Positions 1-7,293 of a stretch of DNA of 64,000 nucleotides are shown here, one piece after another. Both the position numbers and the translations under genes were made by a program. The notes under the pieces were generated by a model. That model was not told the origin of the DNA, did no database searches, and saw only the letters and a list, made by a program, of their open reading frames with translations. Origin of the DNA: Pandoraea horticolens (GTDB lineage: Bacteria > Pseudomonadota > Gammaproteobacteria > Burkholderiales > Burkholderiaceae); contig NZ_CABPSM010000005.1 of the NCBI RefSeq assembly GCF_902459555.1, positions 248,001-312,000 on the forward strand. Direction: 5' to 3'. How positions within the stretch are numbered: the stretch's first letter is position 1; each line of letters opens with the position of its first letter.

Positions 1-2
1 CG

Positions 3-2213
3 AATAACCAGGTCAACGTGCTCAGCAGCAAGGACACGGAGTCGACACGCAGCGAGAACGAGTCGAAGAACGGCAGCTTCGGCGTGTCGTATGGCACGAG
101 TGGTTGGGGCGCGTCGGCATCGTTCTCGAAGTCCAGCGGCGATGCGAACTCGGATTCGACGTTCCAGAACAACTCCCACATTAATGCGAGCAACACCGCC
201 GTGATTGTGAGCGGTGGCGACACGAATATCGTTGGCGGGAATGTGAACGCCGATAAGGTCATTGCGCGTGTGGGCGGTAATCTGAACATTGCGAGCGTGC
301 AGGACACCAGCGAGAGTTCCGCGCATCAGGAAAGCATGGGGGGTGGGCTGAGTGTCAGTATGGGAGGCGCATCCGGCAGTTTCAGTTACTCGCGCGGCAA
401 CGCAAGCGGGAACTACGCGGGTGTGGTCGAGCAGTCGGGGATTCAGGCGGGGAGCGGTGGCTTTGACGTCAACGTAACTGGCAATACCGATCTGAAGGGT
501 GCGTACATCGCCAGCACGGCAGACGCGTCGAAGAATCAACTGACGACGGGTACGCTGACGTTCTCCGATATTGAGAACCACTCCGACTACAGCGCCAACA
601 GCTTTGGCGTTGGCGGTGGCTTCACGATGGGCAACGGCGGCGCGAACGAGCGCACGACGGGGCCTTCGTCCGGCAAGAACACGGGCGGCATTTCGCCGAT
701 GCTGCCTCAGTCCGAAAGCGGTAGCGAGCGTGGCACCACGCGTAGTGCCGTAAGCGAGGGAACCATCACGGTGACGAACGGCGCAAGCCAGACGCAAGAT
801 CTAGCGAGTCTGAATCGCGATGCGACAAACCTGAACGGCACCGTCAGTCGCACGCCGGATCTGCAGAATCTGCTCAACGACCAGTCGCGGTTGATGGCAG
901 CGGCGACGGCCGCAGGGGAGGCGGTGGCGCGCGATATTGGGACGTATGCGAATAAGAAGAGAGATGAAGCGCAAAAGCTCGCCGACGGAGCGAGCGATCC
1001 GGAGTTGAAGGCGCAGTACCAGAAAGAGGCAGATGACTGGAAGGAAGGTGGCGACTACCGTGCAGCCATGCACGCGGCGGGTGGTGCGATTGTTGCGGGG
1101 TTGGGCGGAGGTAATGCACTGGGCGGTGCGTTGGGAGCAGGCTTGACGTCGAAGCTTGGTGGCGCGCTGAATGACTTGAGCGCGCAGATTGAGAACTCCC
1201 ATCCGACGGGTAACAAAGACATTGATCAAGCGCTGGCGCAAATCGTAACGACTGGGCTCGGAACGGCCATTGGGGCTGCGGCTGGTGGGACTTCTGGGGC
1301 TTTCACTGGGTTTAATACTGATCGGTTCAATCGGCAGCTGTATCCGGACGAGTATAGGAAGGCTGCAGGATATGCAAAGGTTGTCGCCAAGGAGCTTGGC
1401 ATAAGTGAGGCCGAGGCAGAGGGGCGAGTCCTCGCCGAAATGTTGCGAAATTCGGACAAGCAGACAGCCGAAGCGTCTGGAGGAAAACATGACTACGACA
1501 TTCGGCGCGTTGTCGGTTGCCAGAACTTGAATTGCGCCGGAGATCGGAACGATCCTCAATATGCGAATCATGACGTCAATAGTCAGTACATAAAATCGAA
1601 TGAGGCTGCGTATAACCTGGGCCAGCAACAGTTGGGGCGCGGGCAGACGTATGGTGAATTGGTGACGTCGAATATGAAGAAGGACCCAGTGGGATCGACG
1701 TTGGCGGGCGTGGGGATGATTGGTCTAGGTCTGGTGATGGGCGGTCCGCTCGCGTCAGCGGGCCTGATGGGGACGGGCGGACTCCTTGGGTTAGGCGCTA
1801 ATGGAGGTGTCCAACTGATGGGCAATCAGCCGTTTGACTGGACGAGCTTCGCGTTGGCTGGAGCGACGGGCGCGGCATCGACGGGGATGAGGTTTGTCCC
1901 TGTAGCTCTCACGGGAGTTGGTGGTGCGTTGACTGGTTCTGCACTGCAAGGTCAGAATCCGAATTCAGCCATGGCGGGCGCAGCGGTAGGGACGGCGATC
2001 GGGTATCCGATTGGCTCCAAAATTCAAGGTAGTCTCAATGATGTGCTGAATCCTTGGTATCGACAGGTGTGGACGGACATTGGTATGGGGATGTCGAAGT
2101 ACGTTCCACCTAGTGTATTGCCATCATGGCTGGGTGGCGCCGTGGGAGGATTAGCACAAGAAAAAGCCGGTGCTATTGTTCAGGACCAAATTGACAGAGC
2201 TGGAAAGAAATGA
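3..2213 (+). CDS. cdiA: CdiA/FhaB-like CDI exoprotein, C-terminal part (5' truncated by window)
   Basis: The frame is open from the first bases, so the N-terminal secretion and long repeat regions lie upstream. What is visible is a Gly/Ser/Asn-rich filamentous-haemagglutinin stretch, a helical linker, and a pretoxin region ending in an N-R-Q-L-Y-P-D-E motif near residue 438 counted from the GTG at 18. That motif resembles the junction motif of Burkholderia-type CdiA proteins, after which the variable toxin domain begins. The roughly 290-residue tip has a short polar part with two Cys (GCQNLNC) and then long Gly/Ala-rich hydrophobic segments; I recognise no nuclease or deaminase motif. In known CDI systems the protein is exported by CdiB and delivers its tip into neighbouring cells. 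The stop overlaps the next start (ATGA), the usual toxin-immunity arrangement. The family call is confident; the toxin activity is unknown. Confidence 0.85.
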   Translation, partial: NNQVNVLSSKDTESTRSENESKNGSFGVSYGTSGWGASASFSKSSGDANSDSTFQNNSHINASNTAVIVSGGDTNIVGGNVNADKVIARVGGNLNIASVQDTSESSAHQESMGGGLSVSMGGASGSFSYSRGNASGNYAGVVEQSGIQAGSGGFDVNVTGNTDLKGAYIASTADASKNQLTTGTLTFSDIENHSDYSANSFGVGGGFTMGNGGANERTTGPSSGKNTGGISPMLPQSESGSERGTTRSAVSEGTITVTNGASQTQDLASLNRDATNLNGTVSRTPDLQNLLNDQSRLMAAATAAGEAVARDIGTYANKKRDEAQKLADGASDPELKAQYQKEADDWKEGGDYRAAMHAAGGAIVAGLGGGNALGGALGAGLTSKLGGALNDLSAQIENSHPTGNKDIDQALAQIVTTGLGTAIGAAAGGTSGAFTGFNTDRFNRQLYPDEYRKAAGYAKVVAKELGISEAEAEGRVLAEMLRNSDKQTAEASGGKHDYDIRRVVGCQNLNCAGDRNDPQYANHDVNSQYIKSNEAAYNLGQQQLGRGQTYGELVTSNMKKDPVGSTLAGVGMIGLGLVMGGPLASAGLMGTGGLLGLGANGGVQLMGNQPFDWTSFALAGATGAASTGMRFVPVALTGVGGALTGSALQGQNPNSAMAGAAVGTAIGYPIGSKIQGSLNDVLNPWYRQVWTDIGMGMSKYVPPSVLPSWLGGAVGGLAQEKAGAIVQDQIDRAGKK
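360..571 (+). repeat. Direct repeat, copy 1 (identical to 2571-2782)
   Basis: These 212 bp recur without a mismatch 2211 bp downstream. Homology continues in register, but with substitutions, to about 1346 (about 3557 in copy 2), just past the toxin-junction motif. The spacing is a multiple of three, so both copies read in the same phase. Such repeats let a displaced toxin cassette recombine onto the full-length exoprotein gene. Confidence 0.95.
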
Positions 2214-2461
2214 GACCGAAGACAAGTTTCGAACTATTTCGCTGGACGTATTACTTCCTATTCTGGTTTATAGGTATGGGAGTCAGCGTCGTTATTATCG
2301 AGCTTGCTGTCGGACCCGCATTGCAATGGTTGTTTCACGATACTTCATATCAACTACCGACCTGGAATCGAGCGGGCAGAATGGCCGTGTTTGTGGTTTT
2401 GTTCAGTTTTTTTGCAGGCACAGTGACATGGTTTAGTGAAAAAAAGAGAACAGGGCGATAG
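2210..2461 (+). CDS. Putative CDI immunity protein 1, two-helix membrane protein
   Basis: This 83-residue protein starts inside the stop of the upstream exoprotein (ATGA overlap), so the two are translationally coupled. It has a short basic N-terminus, a hydrophobic helix at about residues 12-35, a polar loop, a second helix at about 58-77 and a basic end (SEKKRTGR). Position, size and coupling match a CdiI immunity protein; sequence alone gives no family. Membrane immunity proteins in known CDI and colicin systems generally protect against toxins acting at or crossing the inner membrane, which fits the hydrophobic toxin tip upstream. The function is inferred from context. Confidence 0.65.
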   Translation: MRPKTSFELFRWTYYFLFWFIGMGVSVVIIELAVGPALQWLFHDTSYQLPTWNRAGRMAVFVVLFSFFAGTVTWFSEKKRTGR

Positions 2462-2471
2462 AGCCCGAGGT

Positions 2472-2499
2472 GACGAACCCGGCCCAGGCCGGGTTCGTC
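2472..2499. other. 28-nt near-perfect palindrome downstream of immunity gene 1
   Basis: Arms of 13 bp (GACGAACCCGGCC and its complement) are separated by only two bases. The sequence starts 10 bp after the immunity stop at 2461. It would form a very stable RNA hairpin but is followed by GTATATGGGG rather than a T-run, so it is not a textbook intrinsic terminator. It may still stop or stabilise transcripts, or serve as a cassette-boundary element. Confidence 0.6.
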
Positions 2500-2530
2500 G
2501 TATATGGGGTTTGCCTGCGGAAGCATCATG

Positions 2531-2570
2531 GGATAGTTGGCGCGCTGGCGACAATATGACGATGCTTGGC
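2531..2570 (+). repeat. Cassette-boundary repeat, copy 1
   Basis: This 40-bp segment, beginning GGATAG and containing ACAATATG-CGATG, matches 4951-4990 at 32 of 40 positions. It lies immediately before the duplicated exoprotein segment. The other copy lies at the end of the decayed third cassette. It looks like a joint left by repeated cassette insertion. Confidence 0.6.
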
Positions 2571-2782
2571 ATGGGAGGCGCATCCGGCAGTTTCAGTTAC
2601 TCGCGCGGCAACGCAAGCGGGAACTACGCGGGTGTGGTCGAGCAGTCGGGGATTCAGGCGGGGAGCGGTGGCTTTGACGTCAACGTAACTGGCAATACCG
2701 ATCTGAAGGGTGCGTACATCGCCAGCACGGCAGACGCGTCGAAGAATCAACTGACGACGGGTACGCTGACGTTCTCCGATAT
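2571..2782 (+). repeat. Direct repeat, copy 2 (identical to 360-571)
   Basis: This is the second copy of the 212-bp perfect repeat and forms the 5' edge of the displaced cassette. Upstream of 2571 the similarity to the full-length exoprotein gene stops abruptly, which marks the insertion joint. Confidence 0.95.
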
Positions 2783-4271
2783 CGAAAACCACTCGGACTA
2801 CAGCGCCAACAGTTTCGGCTTTGGTGGTGGTTTCACGGTTGGCAACGGCGGTGCGAACGAGCGCACGACGGGGCCGACGTCGGGAAAAAACACAGGCGGT
2901 ATTTCTCCAATGCTGCCCCAGTCGGAGAGCGGTAGCGAGCGCGGCACGACGCGCAGCGGCGTGAGCGATGGTGCAATTACGCTGACCAACGGTGCCAACC
3001 AGACGCAAGATCTGGCGAGCCTGAATCGCGACACAACAAACTTGAACGACACCGTCAGTCGCACGCCGGACCTGCAGAAACTGCTGGGCGACCAGTCGCG
3101 ATTGATGGCGGCGGCGACCGCCGCCGGTGAAGCGTTGGCGCGGGATATAGGGTCGTATGCCAACAAGAAGGCAAAAGATGCGCAGAAACTGGCAAACAGC
3201 ACCGACGATCCTGCATTGAAGGCGCAATACTTGCAAGAAACCAAGGACTGGTCCGAAGGCGGCGACTACCGCGCGGCGATGCACGCGGCGGGTGGAGCGA
3301 TTGTTGCGGGGTTGGGCGGCGGTAATGCACTCGGCGGTGCGCTGGGCGCAGGAATGACGTCGAAGCTTGGCGGTGTGCTGAACGATTTGAGCGACAGGAT
3401 CAGAGATTCGCATCCGACCGGAAATGCCGATGTCGATCAAGCTCTGGCGCAGATTGTAGCTACGGGAGTAGGTACTGCGGTAGGTGCAACGGCCGGGGGG
3501 AGTTCGGGGGCGTTTGCTGGGTTTAATGTTGATCGGTTCAACCGCCAGTTGCATCCGGATGAGCGGACTTTGGCGAAGAGCATTGCAGCAAAGAGCAACG
3601 GCCGCTATACGAAGGAACAGGTCGAAGACCAGATGAGAATTATGGGCGTTTCTCAAGTGGGTGGGGGATCGGTGCCGGCAGGCGTAGCCGAGGAACTAAA
3701 TGGGCGCACGCCGACCGATCCGGGCGCGCAATGGATTAAGACGGGCTTCACCGATGCCAACGGAAATCCGCTGATAATCCAGTCGTTGCAGGAGCCGAAT
3801 CAGGAGTTGCAGGCTTTCATCATAGCGAACTACAACTCAGCCGGCCCAGGGCAGGTGCCGAGTACCTTCACGTACGTGCCGACGCCAGCTAAGACCGATG
3901 TACGGGGGACGGTGGCCGACGTGGCGGGTGGCGTTTCGACTGCGGCAGGCCGGTTTGGGGCAATCACTGCGGCTGGAGCTTCCCTACCTTCGCCTTTTGC
4001 GCCGGGATTGGCCACAGCATCTTATGTCGCGACCGTGACAGGCATGGCGGCGGATGCGGTGGTACAGGTAGCGAAGCCCGATGTCGGGCAGTATTGGGCC
4101 AATAGCGTTAGCTCGATGATTTCAGACCGTCTTTCTGCAAAATACCCGCTCGCGAGCCCCGTTATTAACGAAACATCAAACGCGTTTAATGACAGCAGTT
4201 ACTCAAAGGCGCTTCAGGATTTCTTGAATTCTTCGTGGAAAAGAATAAACAATAAGGCAAAGAACAAATGA
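2571..4271 (+). CDS. Orphan CdiA C-terminal toxin cassette 2 (no own N-terminus)
   Basis: The frame encodes a CdiA segment collinear with residues about 115-443 of the upstream exoprotein fragment, then N-R-Q-L-H-P-D-E (Asn codon at 3540) and a different tip of about 240 residues. The tip contains a WIKTGF-DANG stretch, an Ala/Gly-rich middle with likely membrane-seeking segments, and a Lys/Asn-rich end (SSWKRINNKAKNK). The first in-frame ATG is at 2436, inside immunity gene 1, and the 45 residues before 2571 resemble nothing in the exoprotein, so I take 2571 as the meaningful boundary. There is no secretion signal. In other CDI loci such orphan cassettes are silent or weakly expressed reserves that can replace the resident toxin by recombination. 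Toxin activity is not recognisable. Confidence 0.75.
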   Translation: MGGASGSFSYSRGNASGNYAGVVEQSGIQAGSGGFDVNVTGNTDLKGAYIASTADASKNQLTTGTLTFSDIENHSDYSANSFGFGGGFTVGNGGANERTTGPTSGKNTGGISPMLPQSESGSERGTTRSGVSDGAITLTNGANQTQDLASLNRDTTNLNDTVSRTPDLQKLLGDQSRLMAAATAAGEALARDIGSYANKKAKDAQKLANSTDDPALKAQYLQETKDWSEGGDYRAAMHAAGGAIVAGLGGGNALGGALGAGMTSKLGGVLNDLSDRIRDSHPTGNADVDQALAQIVATGVGTAVGATAGGSSGAFAGFNVDRFNRQLHPDERTLAKSIAAKSNGRYTKEQVEDQMRIMGVSQVGGGSVPAGVAEELNGRTPTDPGAQWIKTGFTDANGNPLIIQSLQEPNQELQAFIIANYNSAGPGQVPSTFTYVPTPAKTDVRGTVADVAGGVSTAAGRFGAITAAGASLPSPFAPGLATASYVATVTGMAADAVVQVAKPDVGQYWANSVSSMISDRLSAKYPLASPVINETSNAFNDSSYSKALQDFLNSSWKRINNKAKNK

Positions 4272-4528
4272 AATTCATAGAAGATGGAAATTTTACGGGA
4301 TGGGTGTGCACCGCTTTAATTTCTATCGACGCTGGCATATCGTATCTAGTGCTGAAATTCGCTCCGCCATCTCTATTGAGCGTGTTTCTGGCACTATTGG
4401 GATTCGTAATTATGGCCGTTGGCGGCTTATGCAGCCGTGCCCGATTATTGAAAATTCGCCCCTTTGATAACAACTACAAGAAGGCCAGAAGGAGCTACGA
4501 GGTCCCTCGCAACGATGAAGAGTCTTGA
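4268..4528 (+). CDS. Putative CDI immunity protein 2, two-helix membrane protein
   Basis: This 86-residue protein overlaps the orphan toxin stop (ATGA), the same layout as immunity gene 1. Helix 1 spans about residues 11-31 and helix 2 about 35-54, followed by a charged cytosol-type tail of about 30 residues (RARLLKIRPF, then Lys/Arg/Glu-rich). Its base composition is clearly more A+T-rich than the surroundings, as is common for exchanged toxin/immunity genes. It shares no obvious sequence with immunity protein 1, so each probably neutralises only its own toxin. The role is inferred from position. Confidence 0.62.
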   Translation: MKFIEDGNFTGWVCTALISIDAGISYLVLKFAPPSLLSVFLALLGFVIMAVGGLCSRARLLKIRPFDNNYKKARRSYEVPRNDEES

Positions 4529-4539
4529 TGCTAGAAATA

Positions 4540-4557
4540 CGGCTATGCCGTTAGCCG
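4540..4557. terminator. Weak hairpin after immunity gene 2
   Basis: CGGCTA and TAGCCG flank a 6-nt loop, starting 12 bp after the immunity stop. There is no T-run directly after it, so termination is possible but unproven. Confidence 0.25.
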
Positions 4558-4608
4558 ACAGTCCTATCTTTGACGAATCTTCGCCAGTGTAAGTGCCTGT
4601 TGGCATCG

Positions 4609-4956
4609 GAAGGCTACAACAGGAATTATGTGAATCTGCTTGAAGCGTCGCGGTTCTGCCCTTAACTCGCGTGGATTGAGCGTCAGAAAGAGGCGGGGTT
4701 GTTCGATTACACACCGGGTCAGAAGATCGGCGATGCAATTCGGAGCGATCCGCTTGGTACTGTGAAAGATGCGGCGAAGGTCGTTATTGGTGGCGTAACA
4801 GCGAAAACAGGTGCGGGGCTCTGTATGAGTGGGTTGGGGTGTACTGCTGGTATTCCGATGGCGGCGTTCGGTTTGAGCGATGCGGCCGAAGGCACAGATG
4901 GATTGTATAACCATTACAACGGCATCAATTCGTTCGGGGTGAATCCGCTGGGATAG
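4609..4956 (+). pseudogene. Decayed third CdiA-type cassette remnant
   Basis: One reading phase carries toxin-module-like sequence on both sides of an in-frame TAA at 4663-4665. Before it is a YNRNYVNLLEASRF stretch; after it comes LAWIERQKEAGLFDY, then a Gly/Ala-rich hydrophobic segment and a GVNPLG end. A frame from the ATG at 4699 would give 85 residues, but the continuity across the stop argues for a broken longer protein. No immunity gene follows. Its end coincides with the second copy of the 40-bp boundary repeat, supporting a remnant of a further cassette. Confidence 0.5.
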
Positions 4957-4990
4957 GTGACGTGCTGGCAACAATATGGCGATGTTGGGT
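4951..4990 (+). repeat. Cassette-boundary repeat, copy 2
   Basis: Matches 2531-2570 at 32 of 40 positions. It begins at the last codons of the third cassette remnant. No cassette follows it now, so whatever came next has been lost. Confidence 0.6.
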
Positions 4991-5252
4991 TAAATGGCGA
5001 TCTTGGTGAGCATACTGTCGATTGGGCTGTTGCCTGTTCGACGAACGCTTCCGGTCTAGATGCCGGTCGCGTGCAACGACTCCGGCGCTGCTATAGGTTA
5101 GTCGCAAGAACTGTGGCGTTACCATAAGCGCCTATTGGCAATCACAGCGATAACTCGTTGATTTATCTGGGCCTACAGTTGCATGAACTCTGGCGCCCTA
5201 CGTGAAAAGAGCCATCCGCAACGGTTTGGGTGGTTCGTGCGGGAGTTAACCC
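4991..5252. other. Non-coding tail of the CDI locus
   Basis: No convincing reading frame, repeat or terminator. Composition is lower in G+C than the chromosomal genes that follow, as in the rest of the cassette region. The right-hand end should hold the promoter of the LysR gene, but I see no good sigma-70 match. Confidence 0.4.
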
Positions 5253-6125
5253 TTGGTGAATCGTGACTTCAGCGAGCGCGACCTGCGCTCGTTACGCATC
5301 TTCTGTGCGGTGGCGCAGGCCAGCGGCTTTGCGGCGGCGGAAAAGCAGTTGAACATGTCGAAGGCCTCGATCAGCCGGCATATCCGGGAGGTCGAGGAGA
5401 CGTTGGGCACACGCCTTTGCGAACGCGGGCCGTCCGGATTCGTGCTGACGCACGCGGGCAAGGTCGCGCTGGAGTTGGCGCGCGACGCACTGAAATCCCT
5501 GGAGCGGATTCGTCCCGAAATCGACGCAGTGCGAGGGGTACTCTCGGGCACGCTGTCCATCGGCATGGTGGAGAACATCGTGTCCGACGTGGGCTGCCAT
5601 ATTCCCGAGGCGCTGGCTGCCCTCAAGGCGCAGGCCCCCGACGTGAAGGTCGAGCTGACCGTCATGACGTTCAACGAACTCGACCTCGCCTTGCGCGAGC
5701 GGCGGGTACAGATCGCGATTCGCGGCATGTACCGGCGCGAGGCCGGGTTTCACTACCAGCCGCTGTTCATCGAGCGTCATCAGTTGTACGTAGCGCGGCA
5801 CCGGATCAAGGATGCGTCGACCTTACCGCTCGTGTATCGCACCCAGCCGTTCGTCCATGAAGCGCTGCACTCGCTGGGATTGACGCGCGGGCCGACGGCG
5901 TCGGGACTGGAAGCGGTCGCCATGCTGGTGCTGTCCGGGCATTACGTCGGCCTGCTGCCGCAGTACTACGCGGCGTCGTTTCCGAAACGCTATGCGCTCG
6001 CCCGAGTGCCGTCGGGCCCGGAGTATGAGAACGCGATCAGCGCCATCACCGAAGCCTCACGCCCGAGAACGCGTGCGCTCGAACTGTTTCTCGATTTACT
6101 CGCCCAGTTTCATACGAAGGTCTGA
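5253..6125 (+). CDS. LysR-family transcriptional regulator
   Basis: 290 residues, the usual LysR length. The N-terminal winged helix-turn-helix covers about residues 8-66 (FCAVAQASGFAAAEKQL, then SKASISRHIREVEETLG), followed by a linker helix and a periplasmic-binding-protein-like effector domain from about residue 95. The start may be TTG 5253 or GTG 5256; a GGAG at 5242-5245 suits the GTG. It lies between the CDI locus and an oppositely oriented LysR gene with which it converges, so its target is not evident. A helix-turn-helix Ser-Arg-His pattern rather than the common Ser-Arg-Gln is a minor oddity. Confidence 0.85.
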   Translation: MVNRDFSERDLRSLRIFCAVAQASGFAAAEKQLNMSKASISRHIREVEETLGTRLCERGPSGFVLTHAGKVALELARDALKSLERIRPEIDAVRGVLSGTLSIGMVENIVSDVGCHIPEALAALKAQAPDVKVELTVMTFNELDLALRERRVQIAIRGMYRREAGFHYQPLFIERHQLYVARHRIKDASTLPLVYRTQPFVHEALHSLGLTRGPTASGLEAVAMLVLSGHYVGLLPQYYAASFPKRYALARVPSGPEYENAISAITEASRPRTRALELFLDLLAQFHTKV

Positions 6126-6152
6126 CGATTCGGTTGGCGGGCGGCGCGGCCT

Positions 6153-7061
6153 TCATGCCCCCTGATCGAACAACGCGTACGACGTCACCGCTGCCGTGCG
6201 CGTGATCTGTGCGATGAGTTTCGAGACTGCGAGCGACGGCTCGAAGCTGCGAAATACGGCAGCGATCTCCGAATGGATCGGTGGCCCGGCCAGGGGTTTG
6301 AACACCACGCTGGGAATTGCCGTCGCGCCGACGAGCACGTCCGGCACGATCGCCACGCCCTCACCCAGCGCCACCTGCGTCAACACGGCGACCAGCGAGC
6401 CCGGTGCCGATCCGATGGCCGGTGTGAAGCCACCGCGACGCGCTGTCTCGTAGGTGCCGAGCGTTTGCTCAGGGTTGATGAACCGTTCGCGCTCCAGCGC
6501 GTCGGCATCCACGGCGCCCGTCTGTGTCGCCAGCGGATGCTCTGCGGGCAACGCGATGCAAAAGCTGTCGCGAAACAGCACATGCGCACGGTGCCGGTTG
6601 TGCAGGTTCATTGGCATGCGCACCAGCGCGATGTCGATGCGATTCTCCGCGAGCATCGCAGGCAGTTCGCCTTGCGGCACTTCCCGTGCCGTCACGATCA
6701 CGCCGGGCCACGCCTGCCGGAACGTTGCCAGTTGCGTCTGCAACGTCCCCGAATACACCGCAGAGCCGATGTAACCGATCTCCACACGCCCGGTCTCGCC
6801 GCGCCCCGCTCGCTGCCCGGCCAGCACCGCACGCTCGGCTTGCGCGAGCACCTGTTGCGCCTCCACCAGAAACATCTCGCCCGCAGCCGTGAGTCGTACG
6901 TCGCGACGACCGCGCACGAACAGCTGCACGCCTAACGCGCGCTCGATGTCCTGAATCTGCACCGTCAGCGTCGGGGCCGCAATGCCGAGCGCCTGCGCGG
7001 CACGTCCGAAATGCAGCGTCTGCGCCAGCGTCACGAAGTAGCGAAAGTGCCGAAGTTCCAC
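6153..7061 (-). CDS. LysR-family regulator, divergent from hbpS-like/exporter genes
   Basis: 302 residues with a standard N-terminal DNA-binding domain (MELRHFRYFVTLAQTLHFGRAAQ, IAAPTLTVQIQDIERALG) and a C-terminal effector-binding domain. It starts at GTG 7061 behind a GAGG. The gene is transcribed away from the secreted HbpS/GlcG-like protein and exporter, and a perfect LysR-type palindrome sits between them at 7136-7150. By the usual LysR rule it should activate the divergent pair in response to a small molecule and repress itself. Confidence 0.88.
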   Translation of the reverse strand: MELRHFRYFVTLAQTLHFGRAAQALGIAAPTLTVQIQDIERALGVQLFVRGRRDVRLTAAGEMFLVEAQQVLAQAERAVLAGQRAGRGETGRVEIGYIGSAVYSGTLQTQLATFRQAWPGVIVTAREVPQGELPAMLAENRIDIALVRMPMNLHNRHRAHVLFRDSFCIALPAEHPLATQTGAVDADALERERFINPEQTLGTYETARRGGFTPAIGSAPGSLVAVLTQVALGEGVAIVPDVLVGATAIPSVVFKPLAGPPIHSEIAAVFRSFEPSLAVSKLIAQITRTAAVTSYALFDQGA

Positions 7062-7135
7062 AGCGTCCTCACGGGTTGGTTCACGTCCGCCGTCATGCTA
7101 CCGCGCGCGTCATTCAGGCGTCATCGTGCGTTTCA

Positions 7136-7150
7136 TTAGGTTGAACCTAA
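7136..7150. promoter_or_regulatory. LysR operator, TTAGGTTGAACCTAA
   Basis: A perfect 15-bp dyad with a single central base contains the T-N11-A core of LysR sites (T7137, A7149). It lies 75 bp upstream of the LysR start and 144 bp upstream of the divergent gene start. Confidence 0.7.
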
Positions 7151-7293
7151 CAACTTCGCCGCCCCGCGGCAATGACGCTCTCGCTCCCGCATGGTCGAAT
7201 GGCGGCACCCGAATCGCTGCCGGATTTCGTCGCAGCGCCTGTCGCCGCAGACTGTCCTCTGGCAACACACCATTCACTACGGGAGTTTCTTCG

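Noticed and set aside
801-1628. Long open frame on the minus strand opposite the exoprotein gene
   Set aside because: Arises from biased codon use on the coding strand; it is Arg/Cys-rich, without family sequence or ribosome site. The same reasoning removes many long antisense frames, such as those opposite the importer ATPase (19701-21155) and permeases.
2436-2570. ATG at 2436 as true start of the second cassette protein
   Set aside because: It lies inside immunity gene 1, passes through the palindrome, and gives 45 residues unlike any CdiA segment. The homology begins abruptly at 2571.
2531-2570. 40-bp boundary repeat as an insertion-sequence end
   Set aside because: No transposase gene, no matching inverted end and no target duplication are seen between or beside the copies, so only a cassette joint can be claimed.
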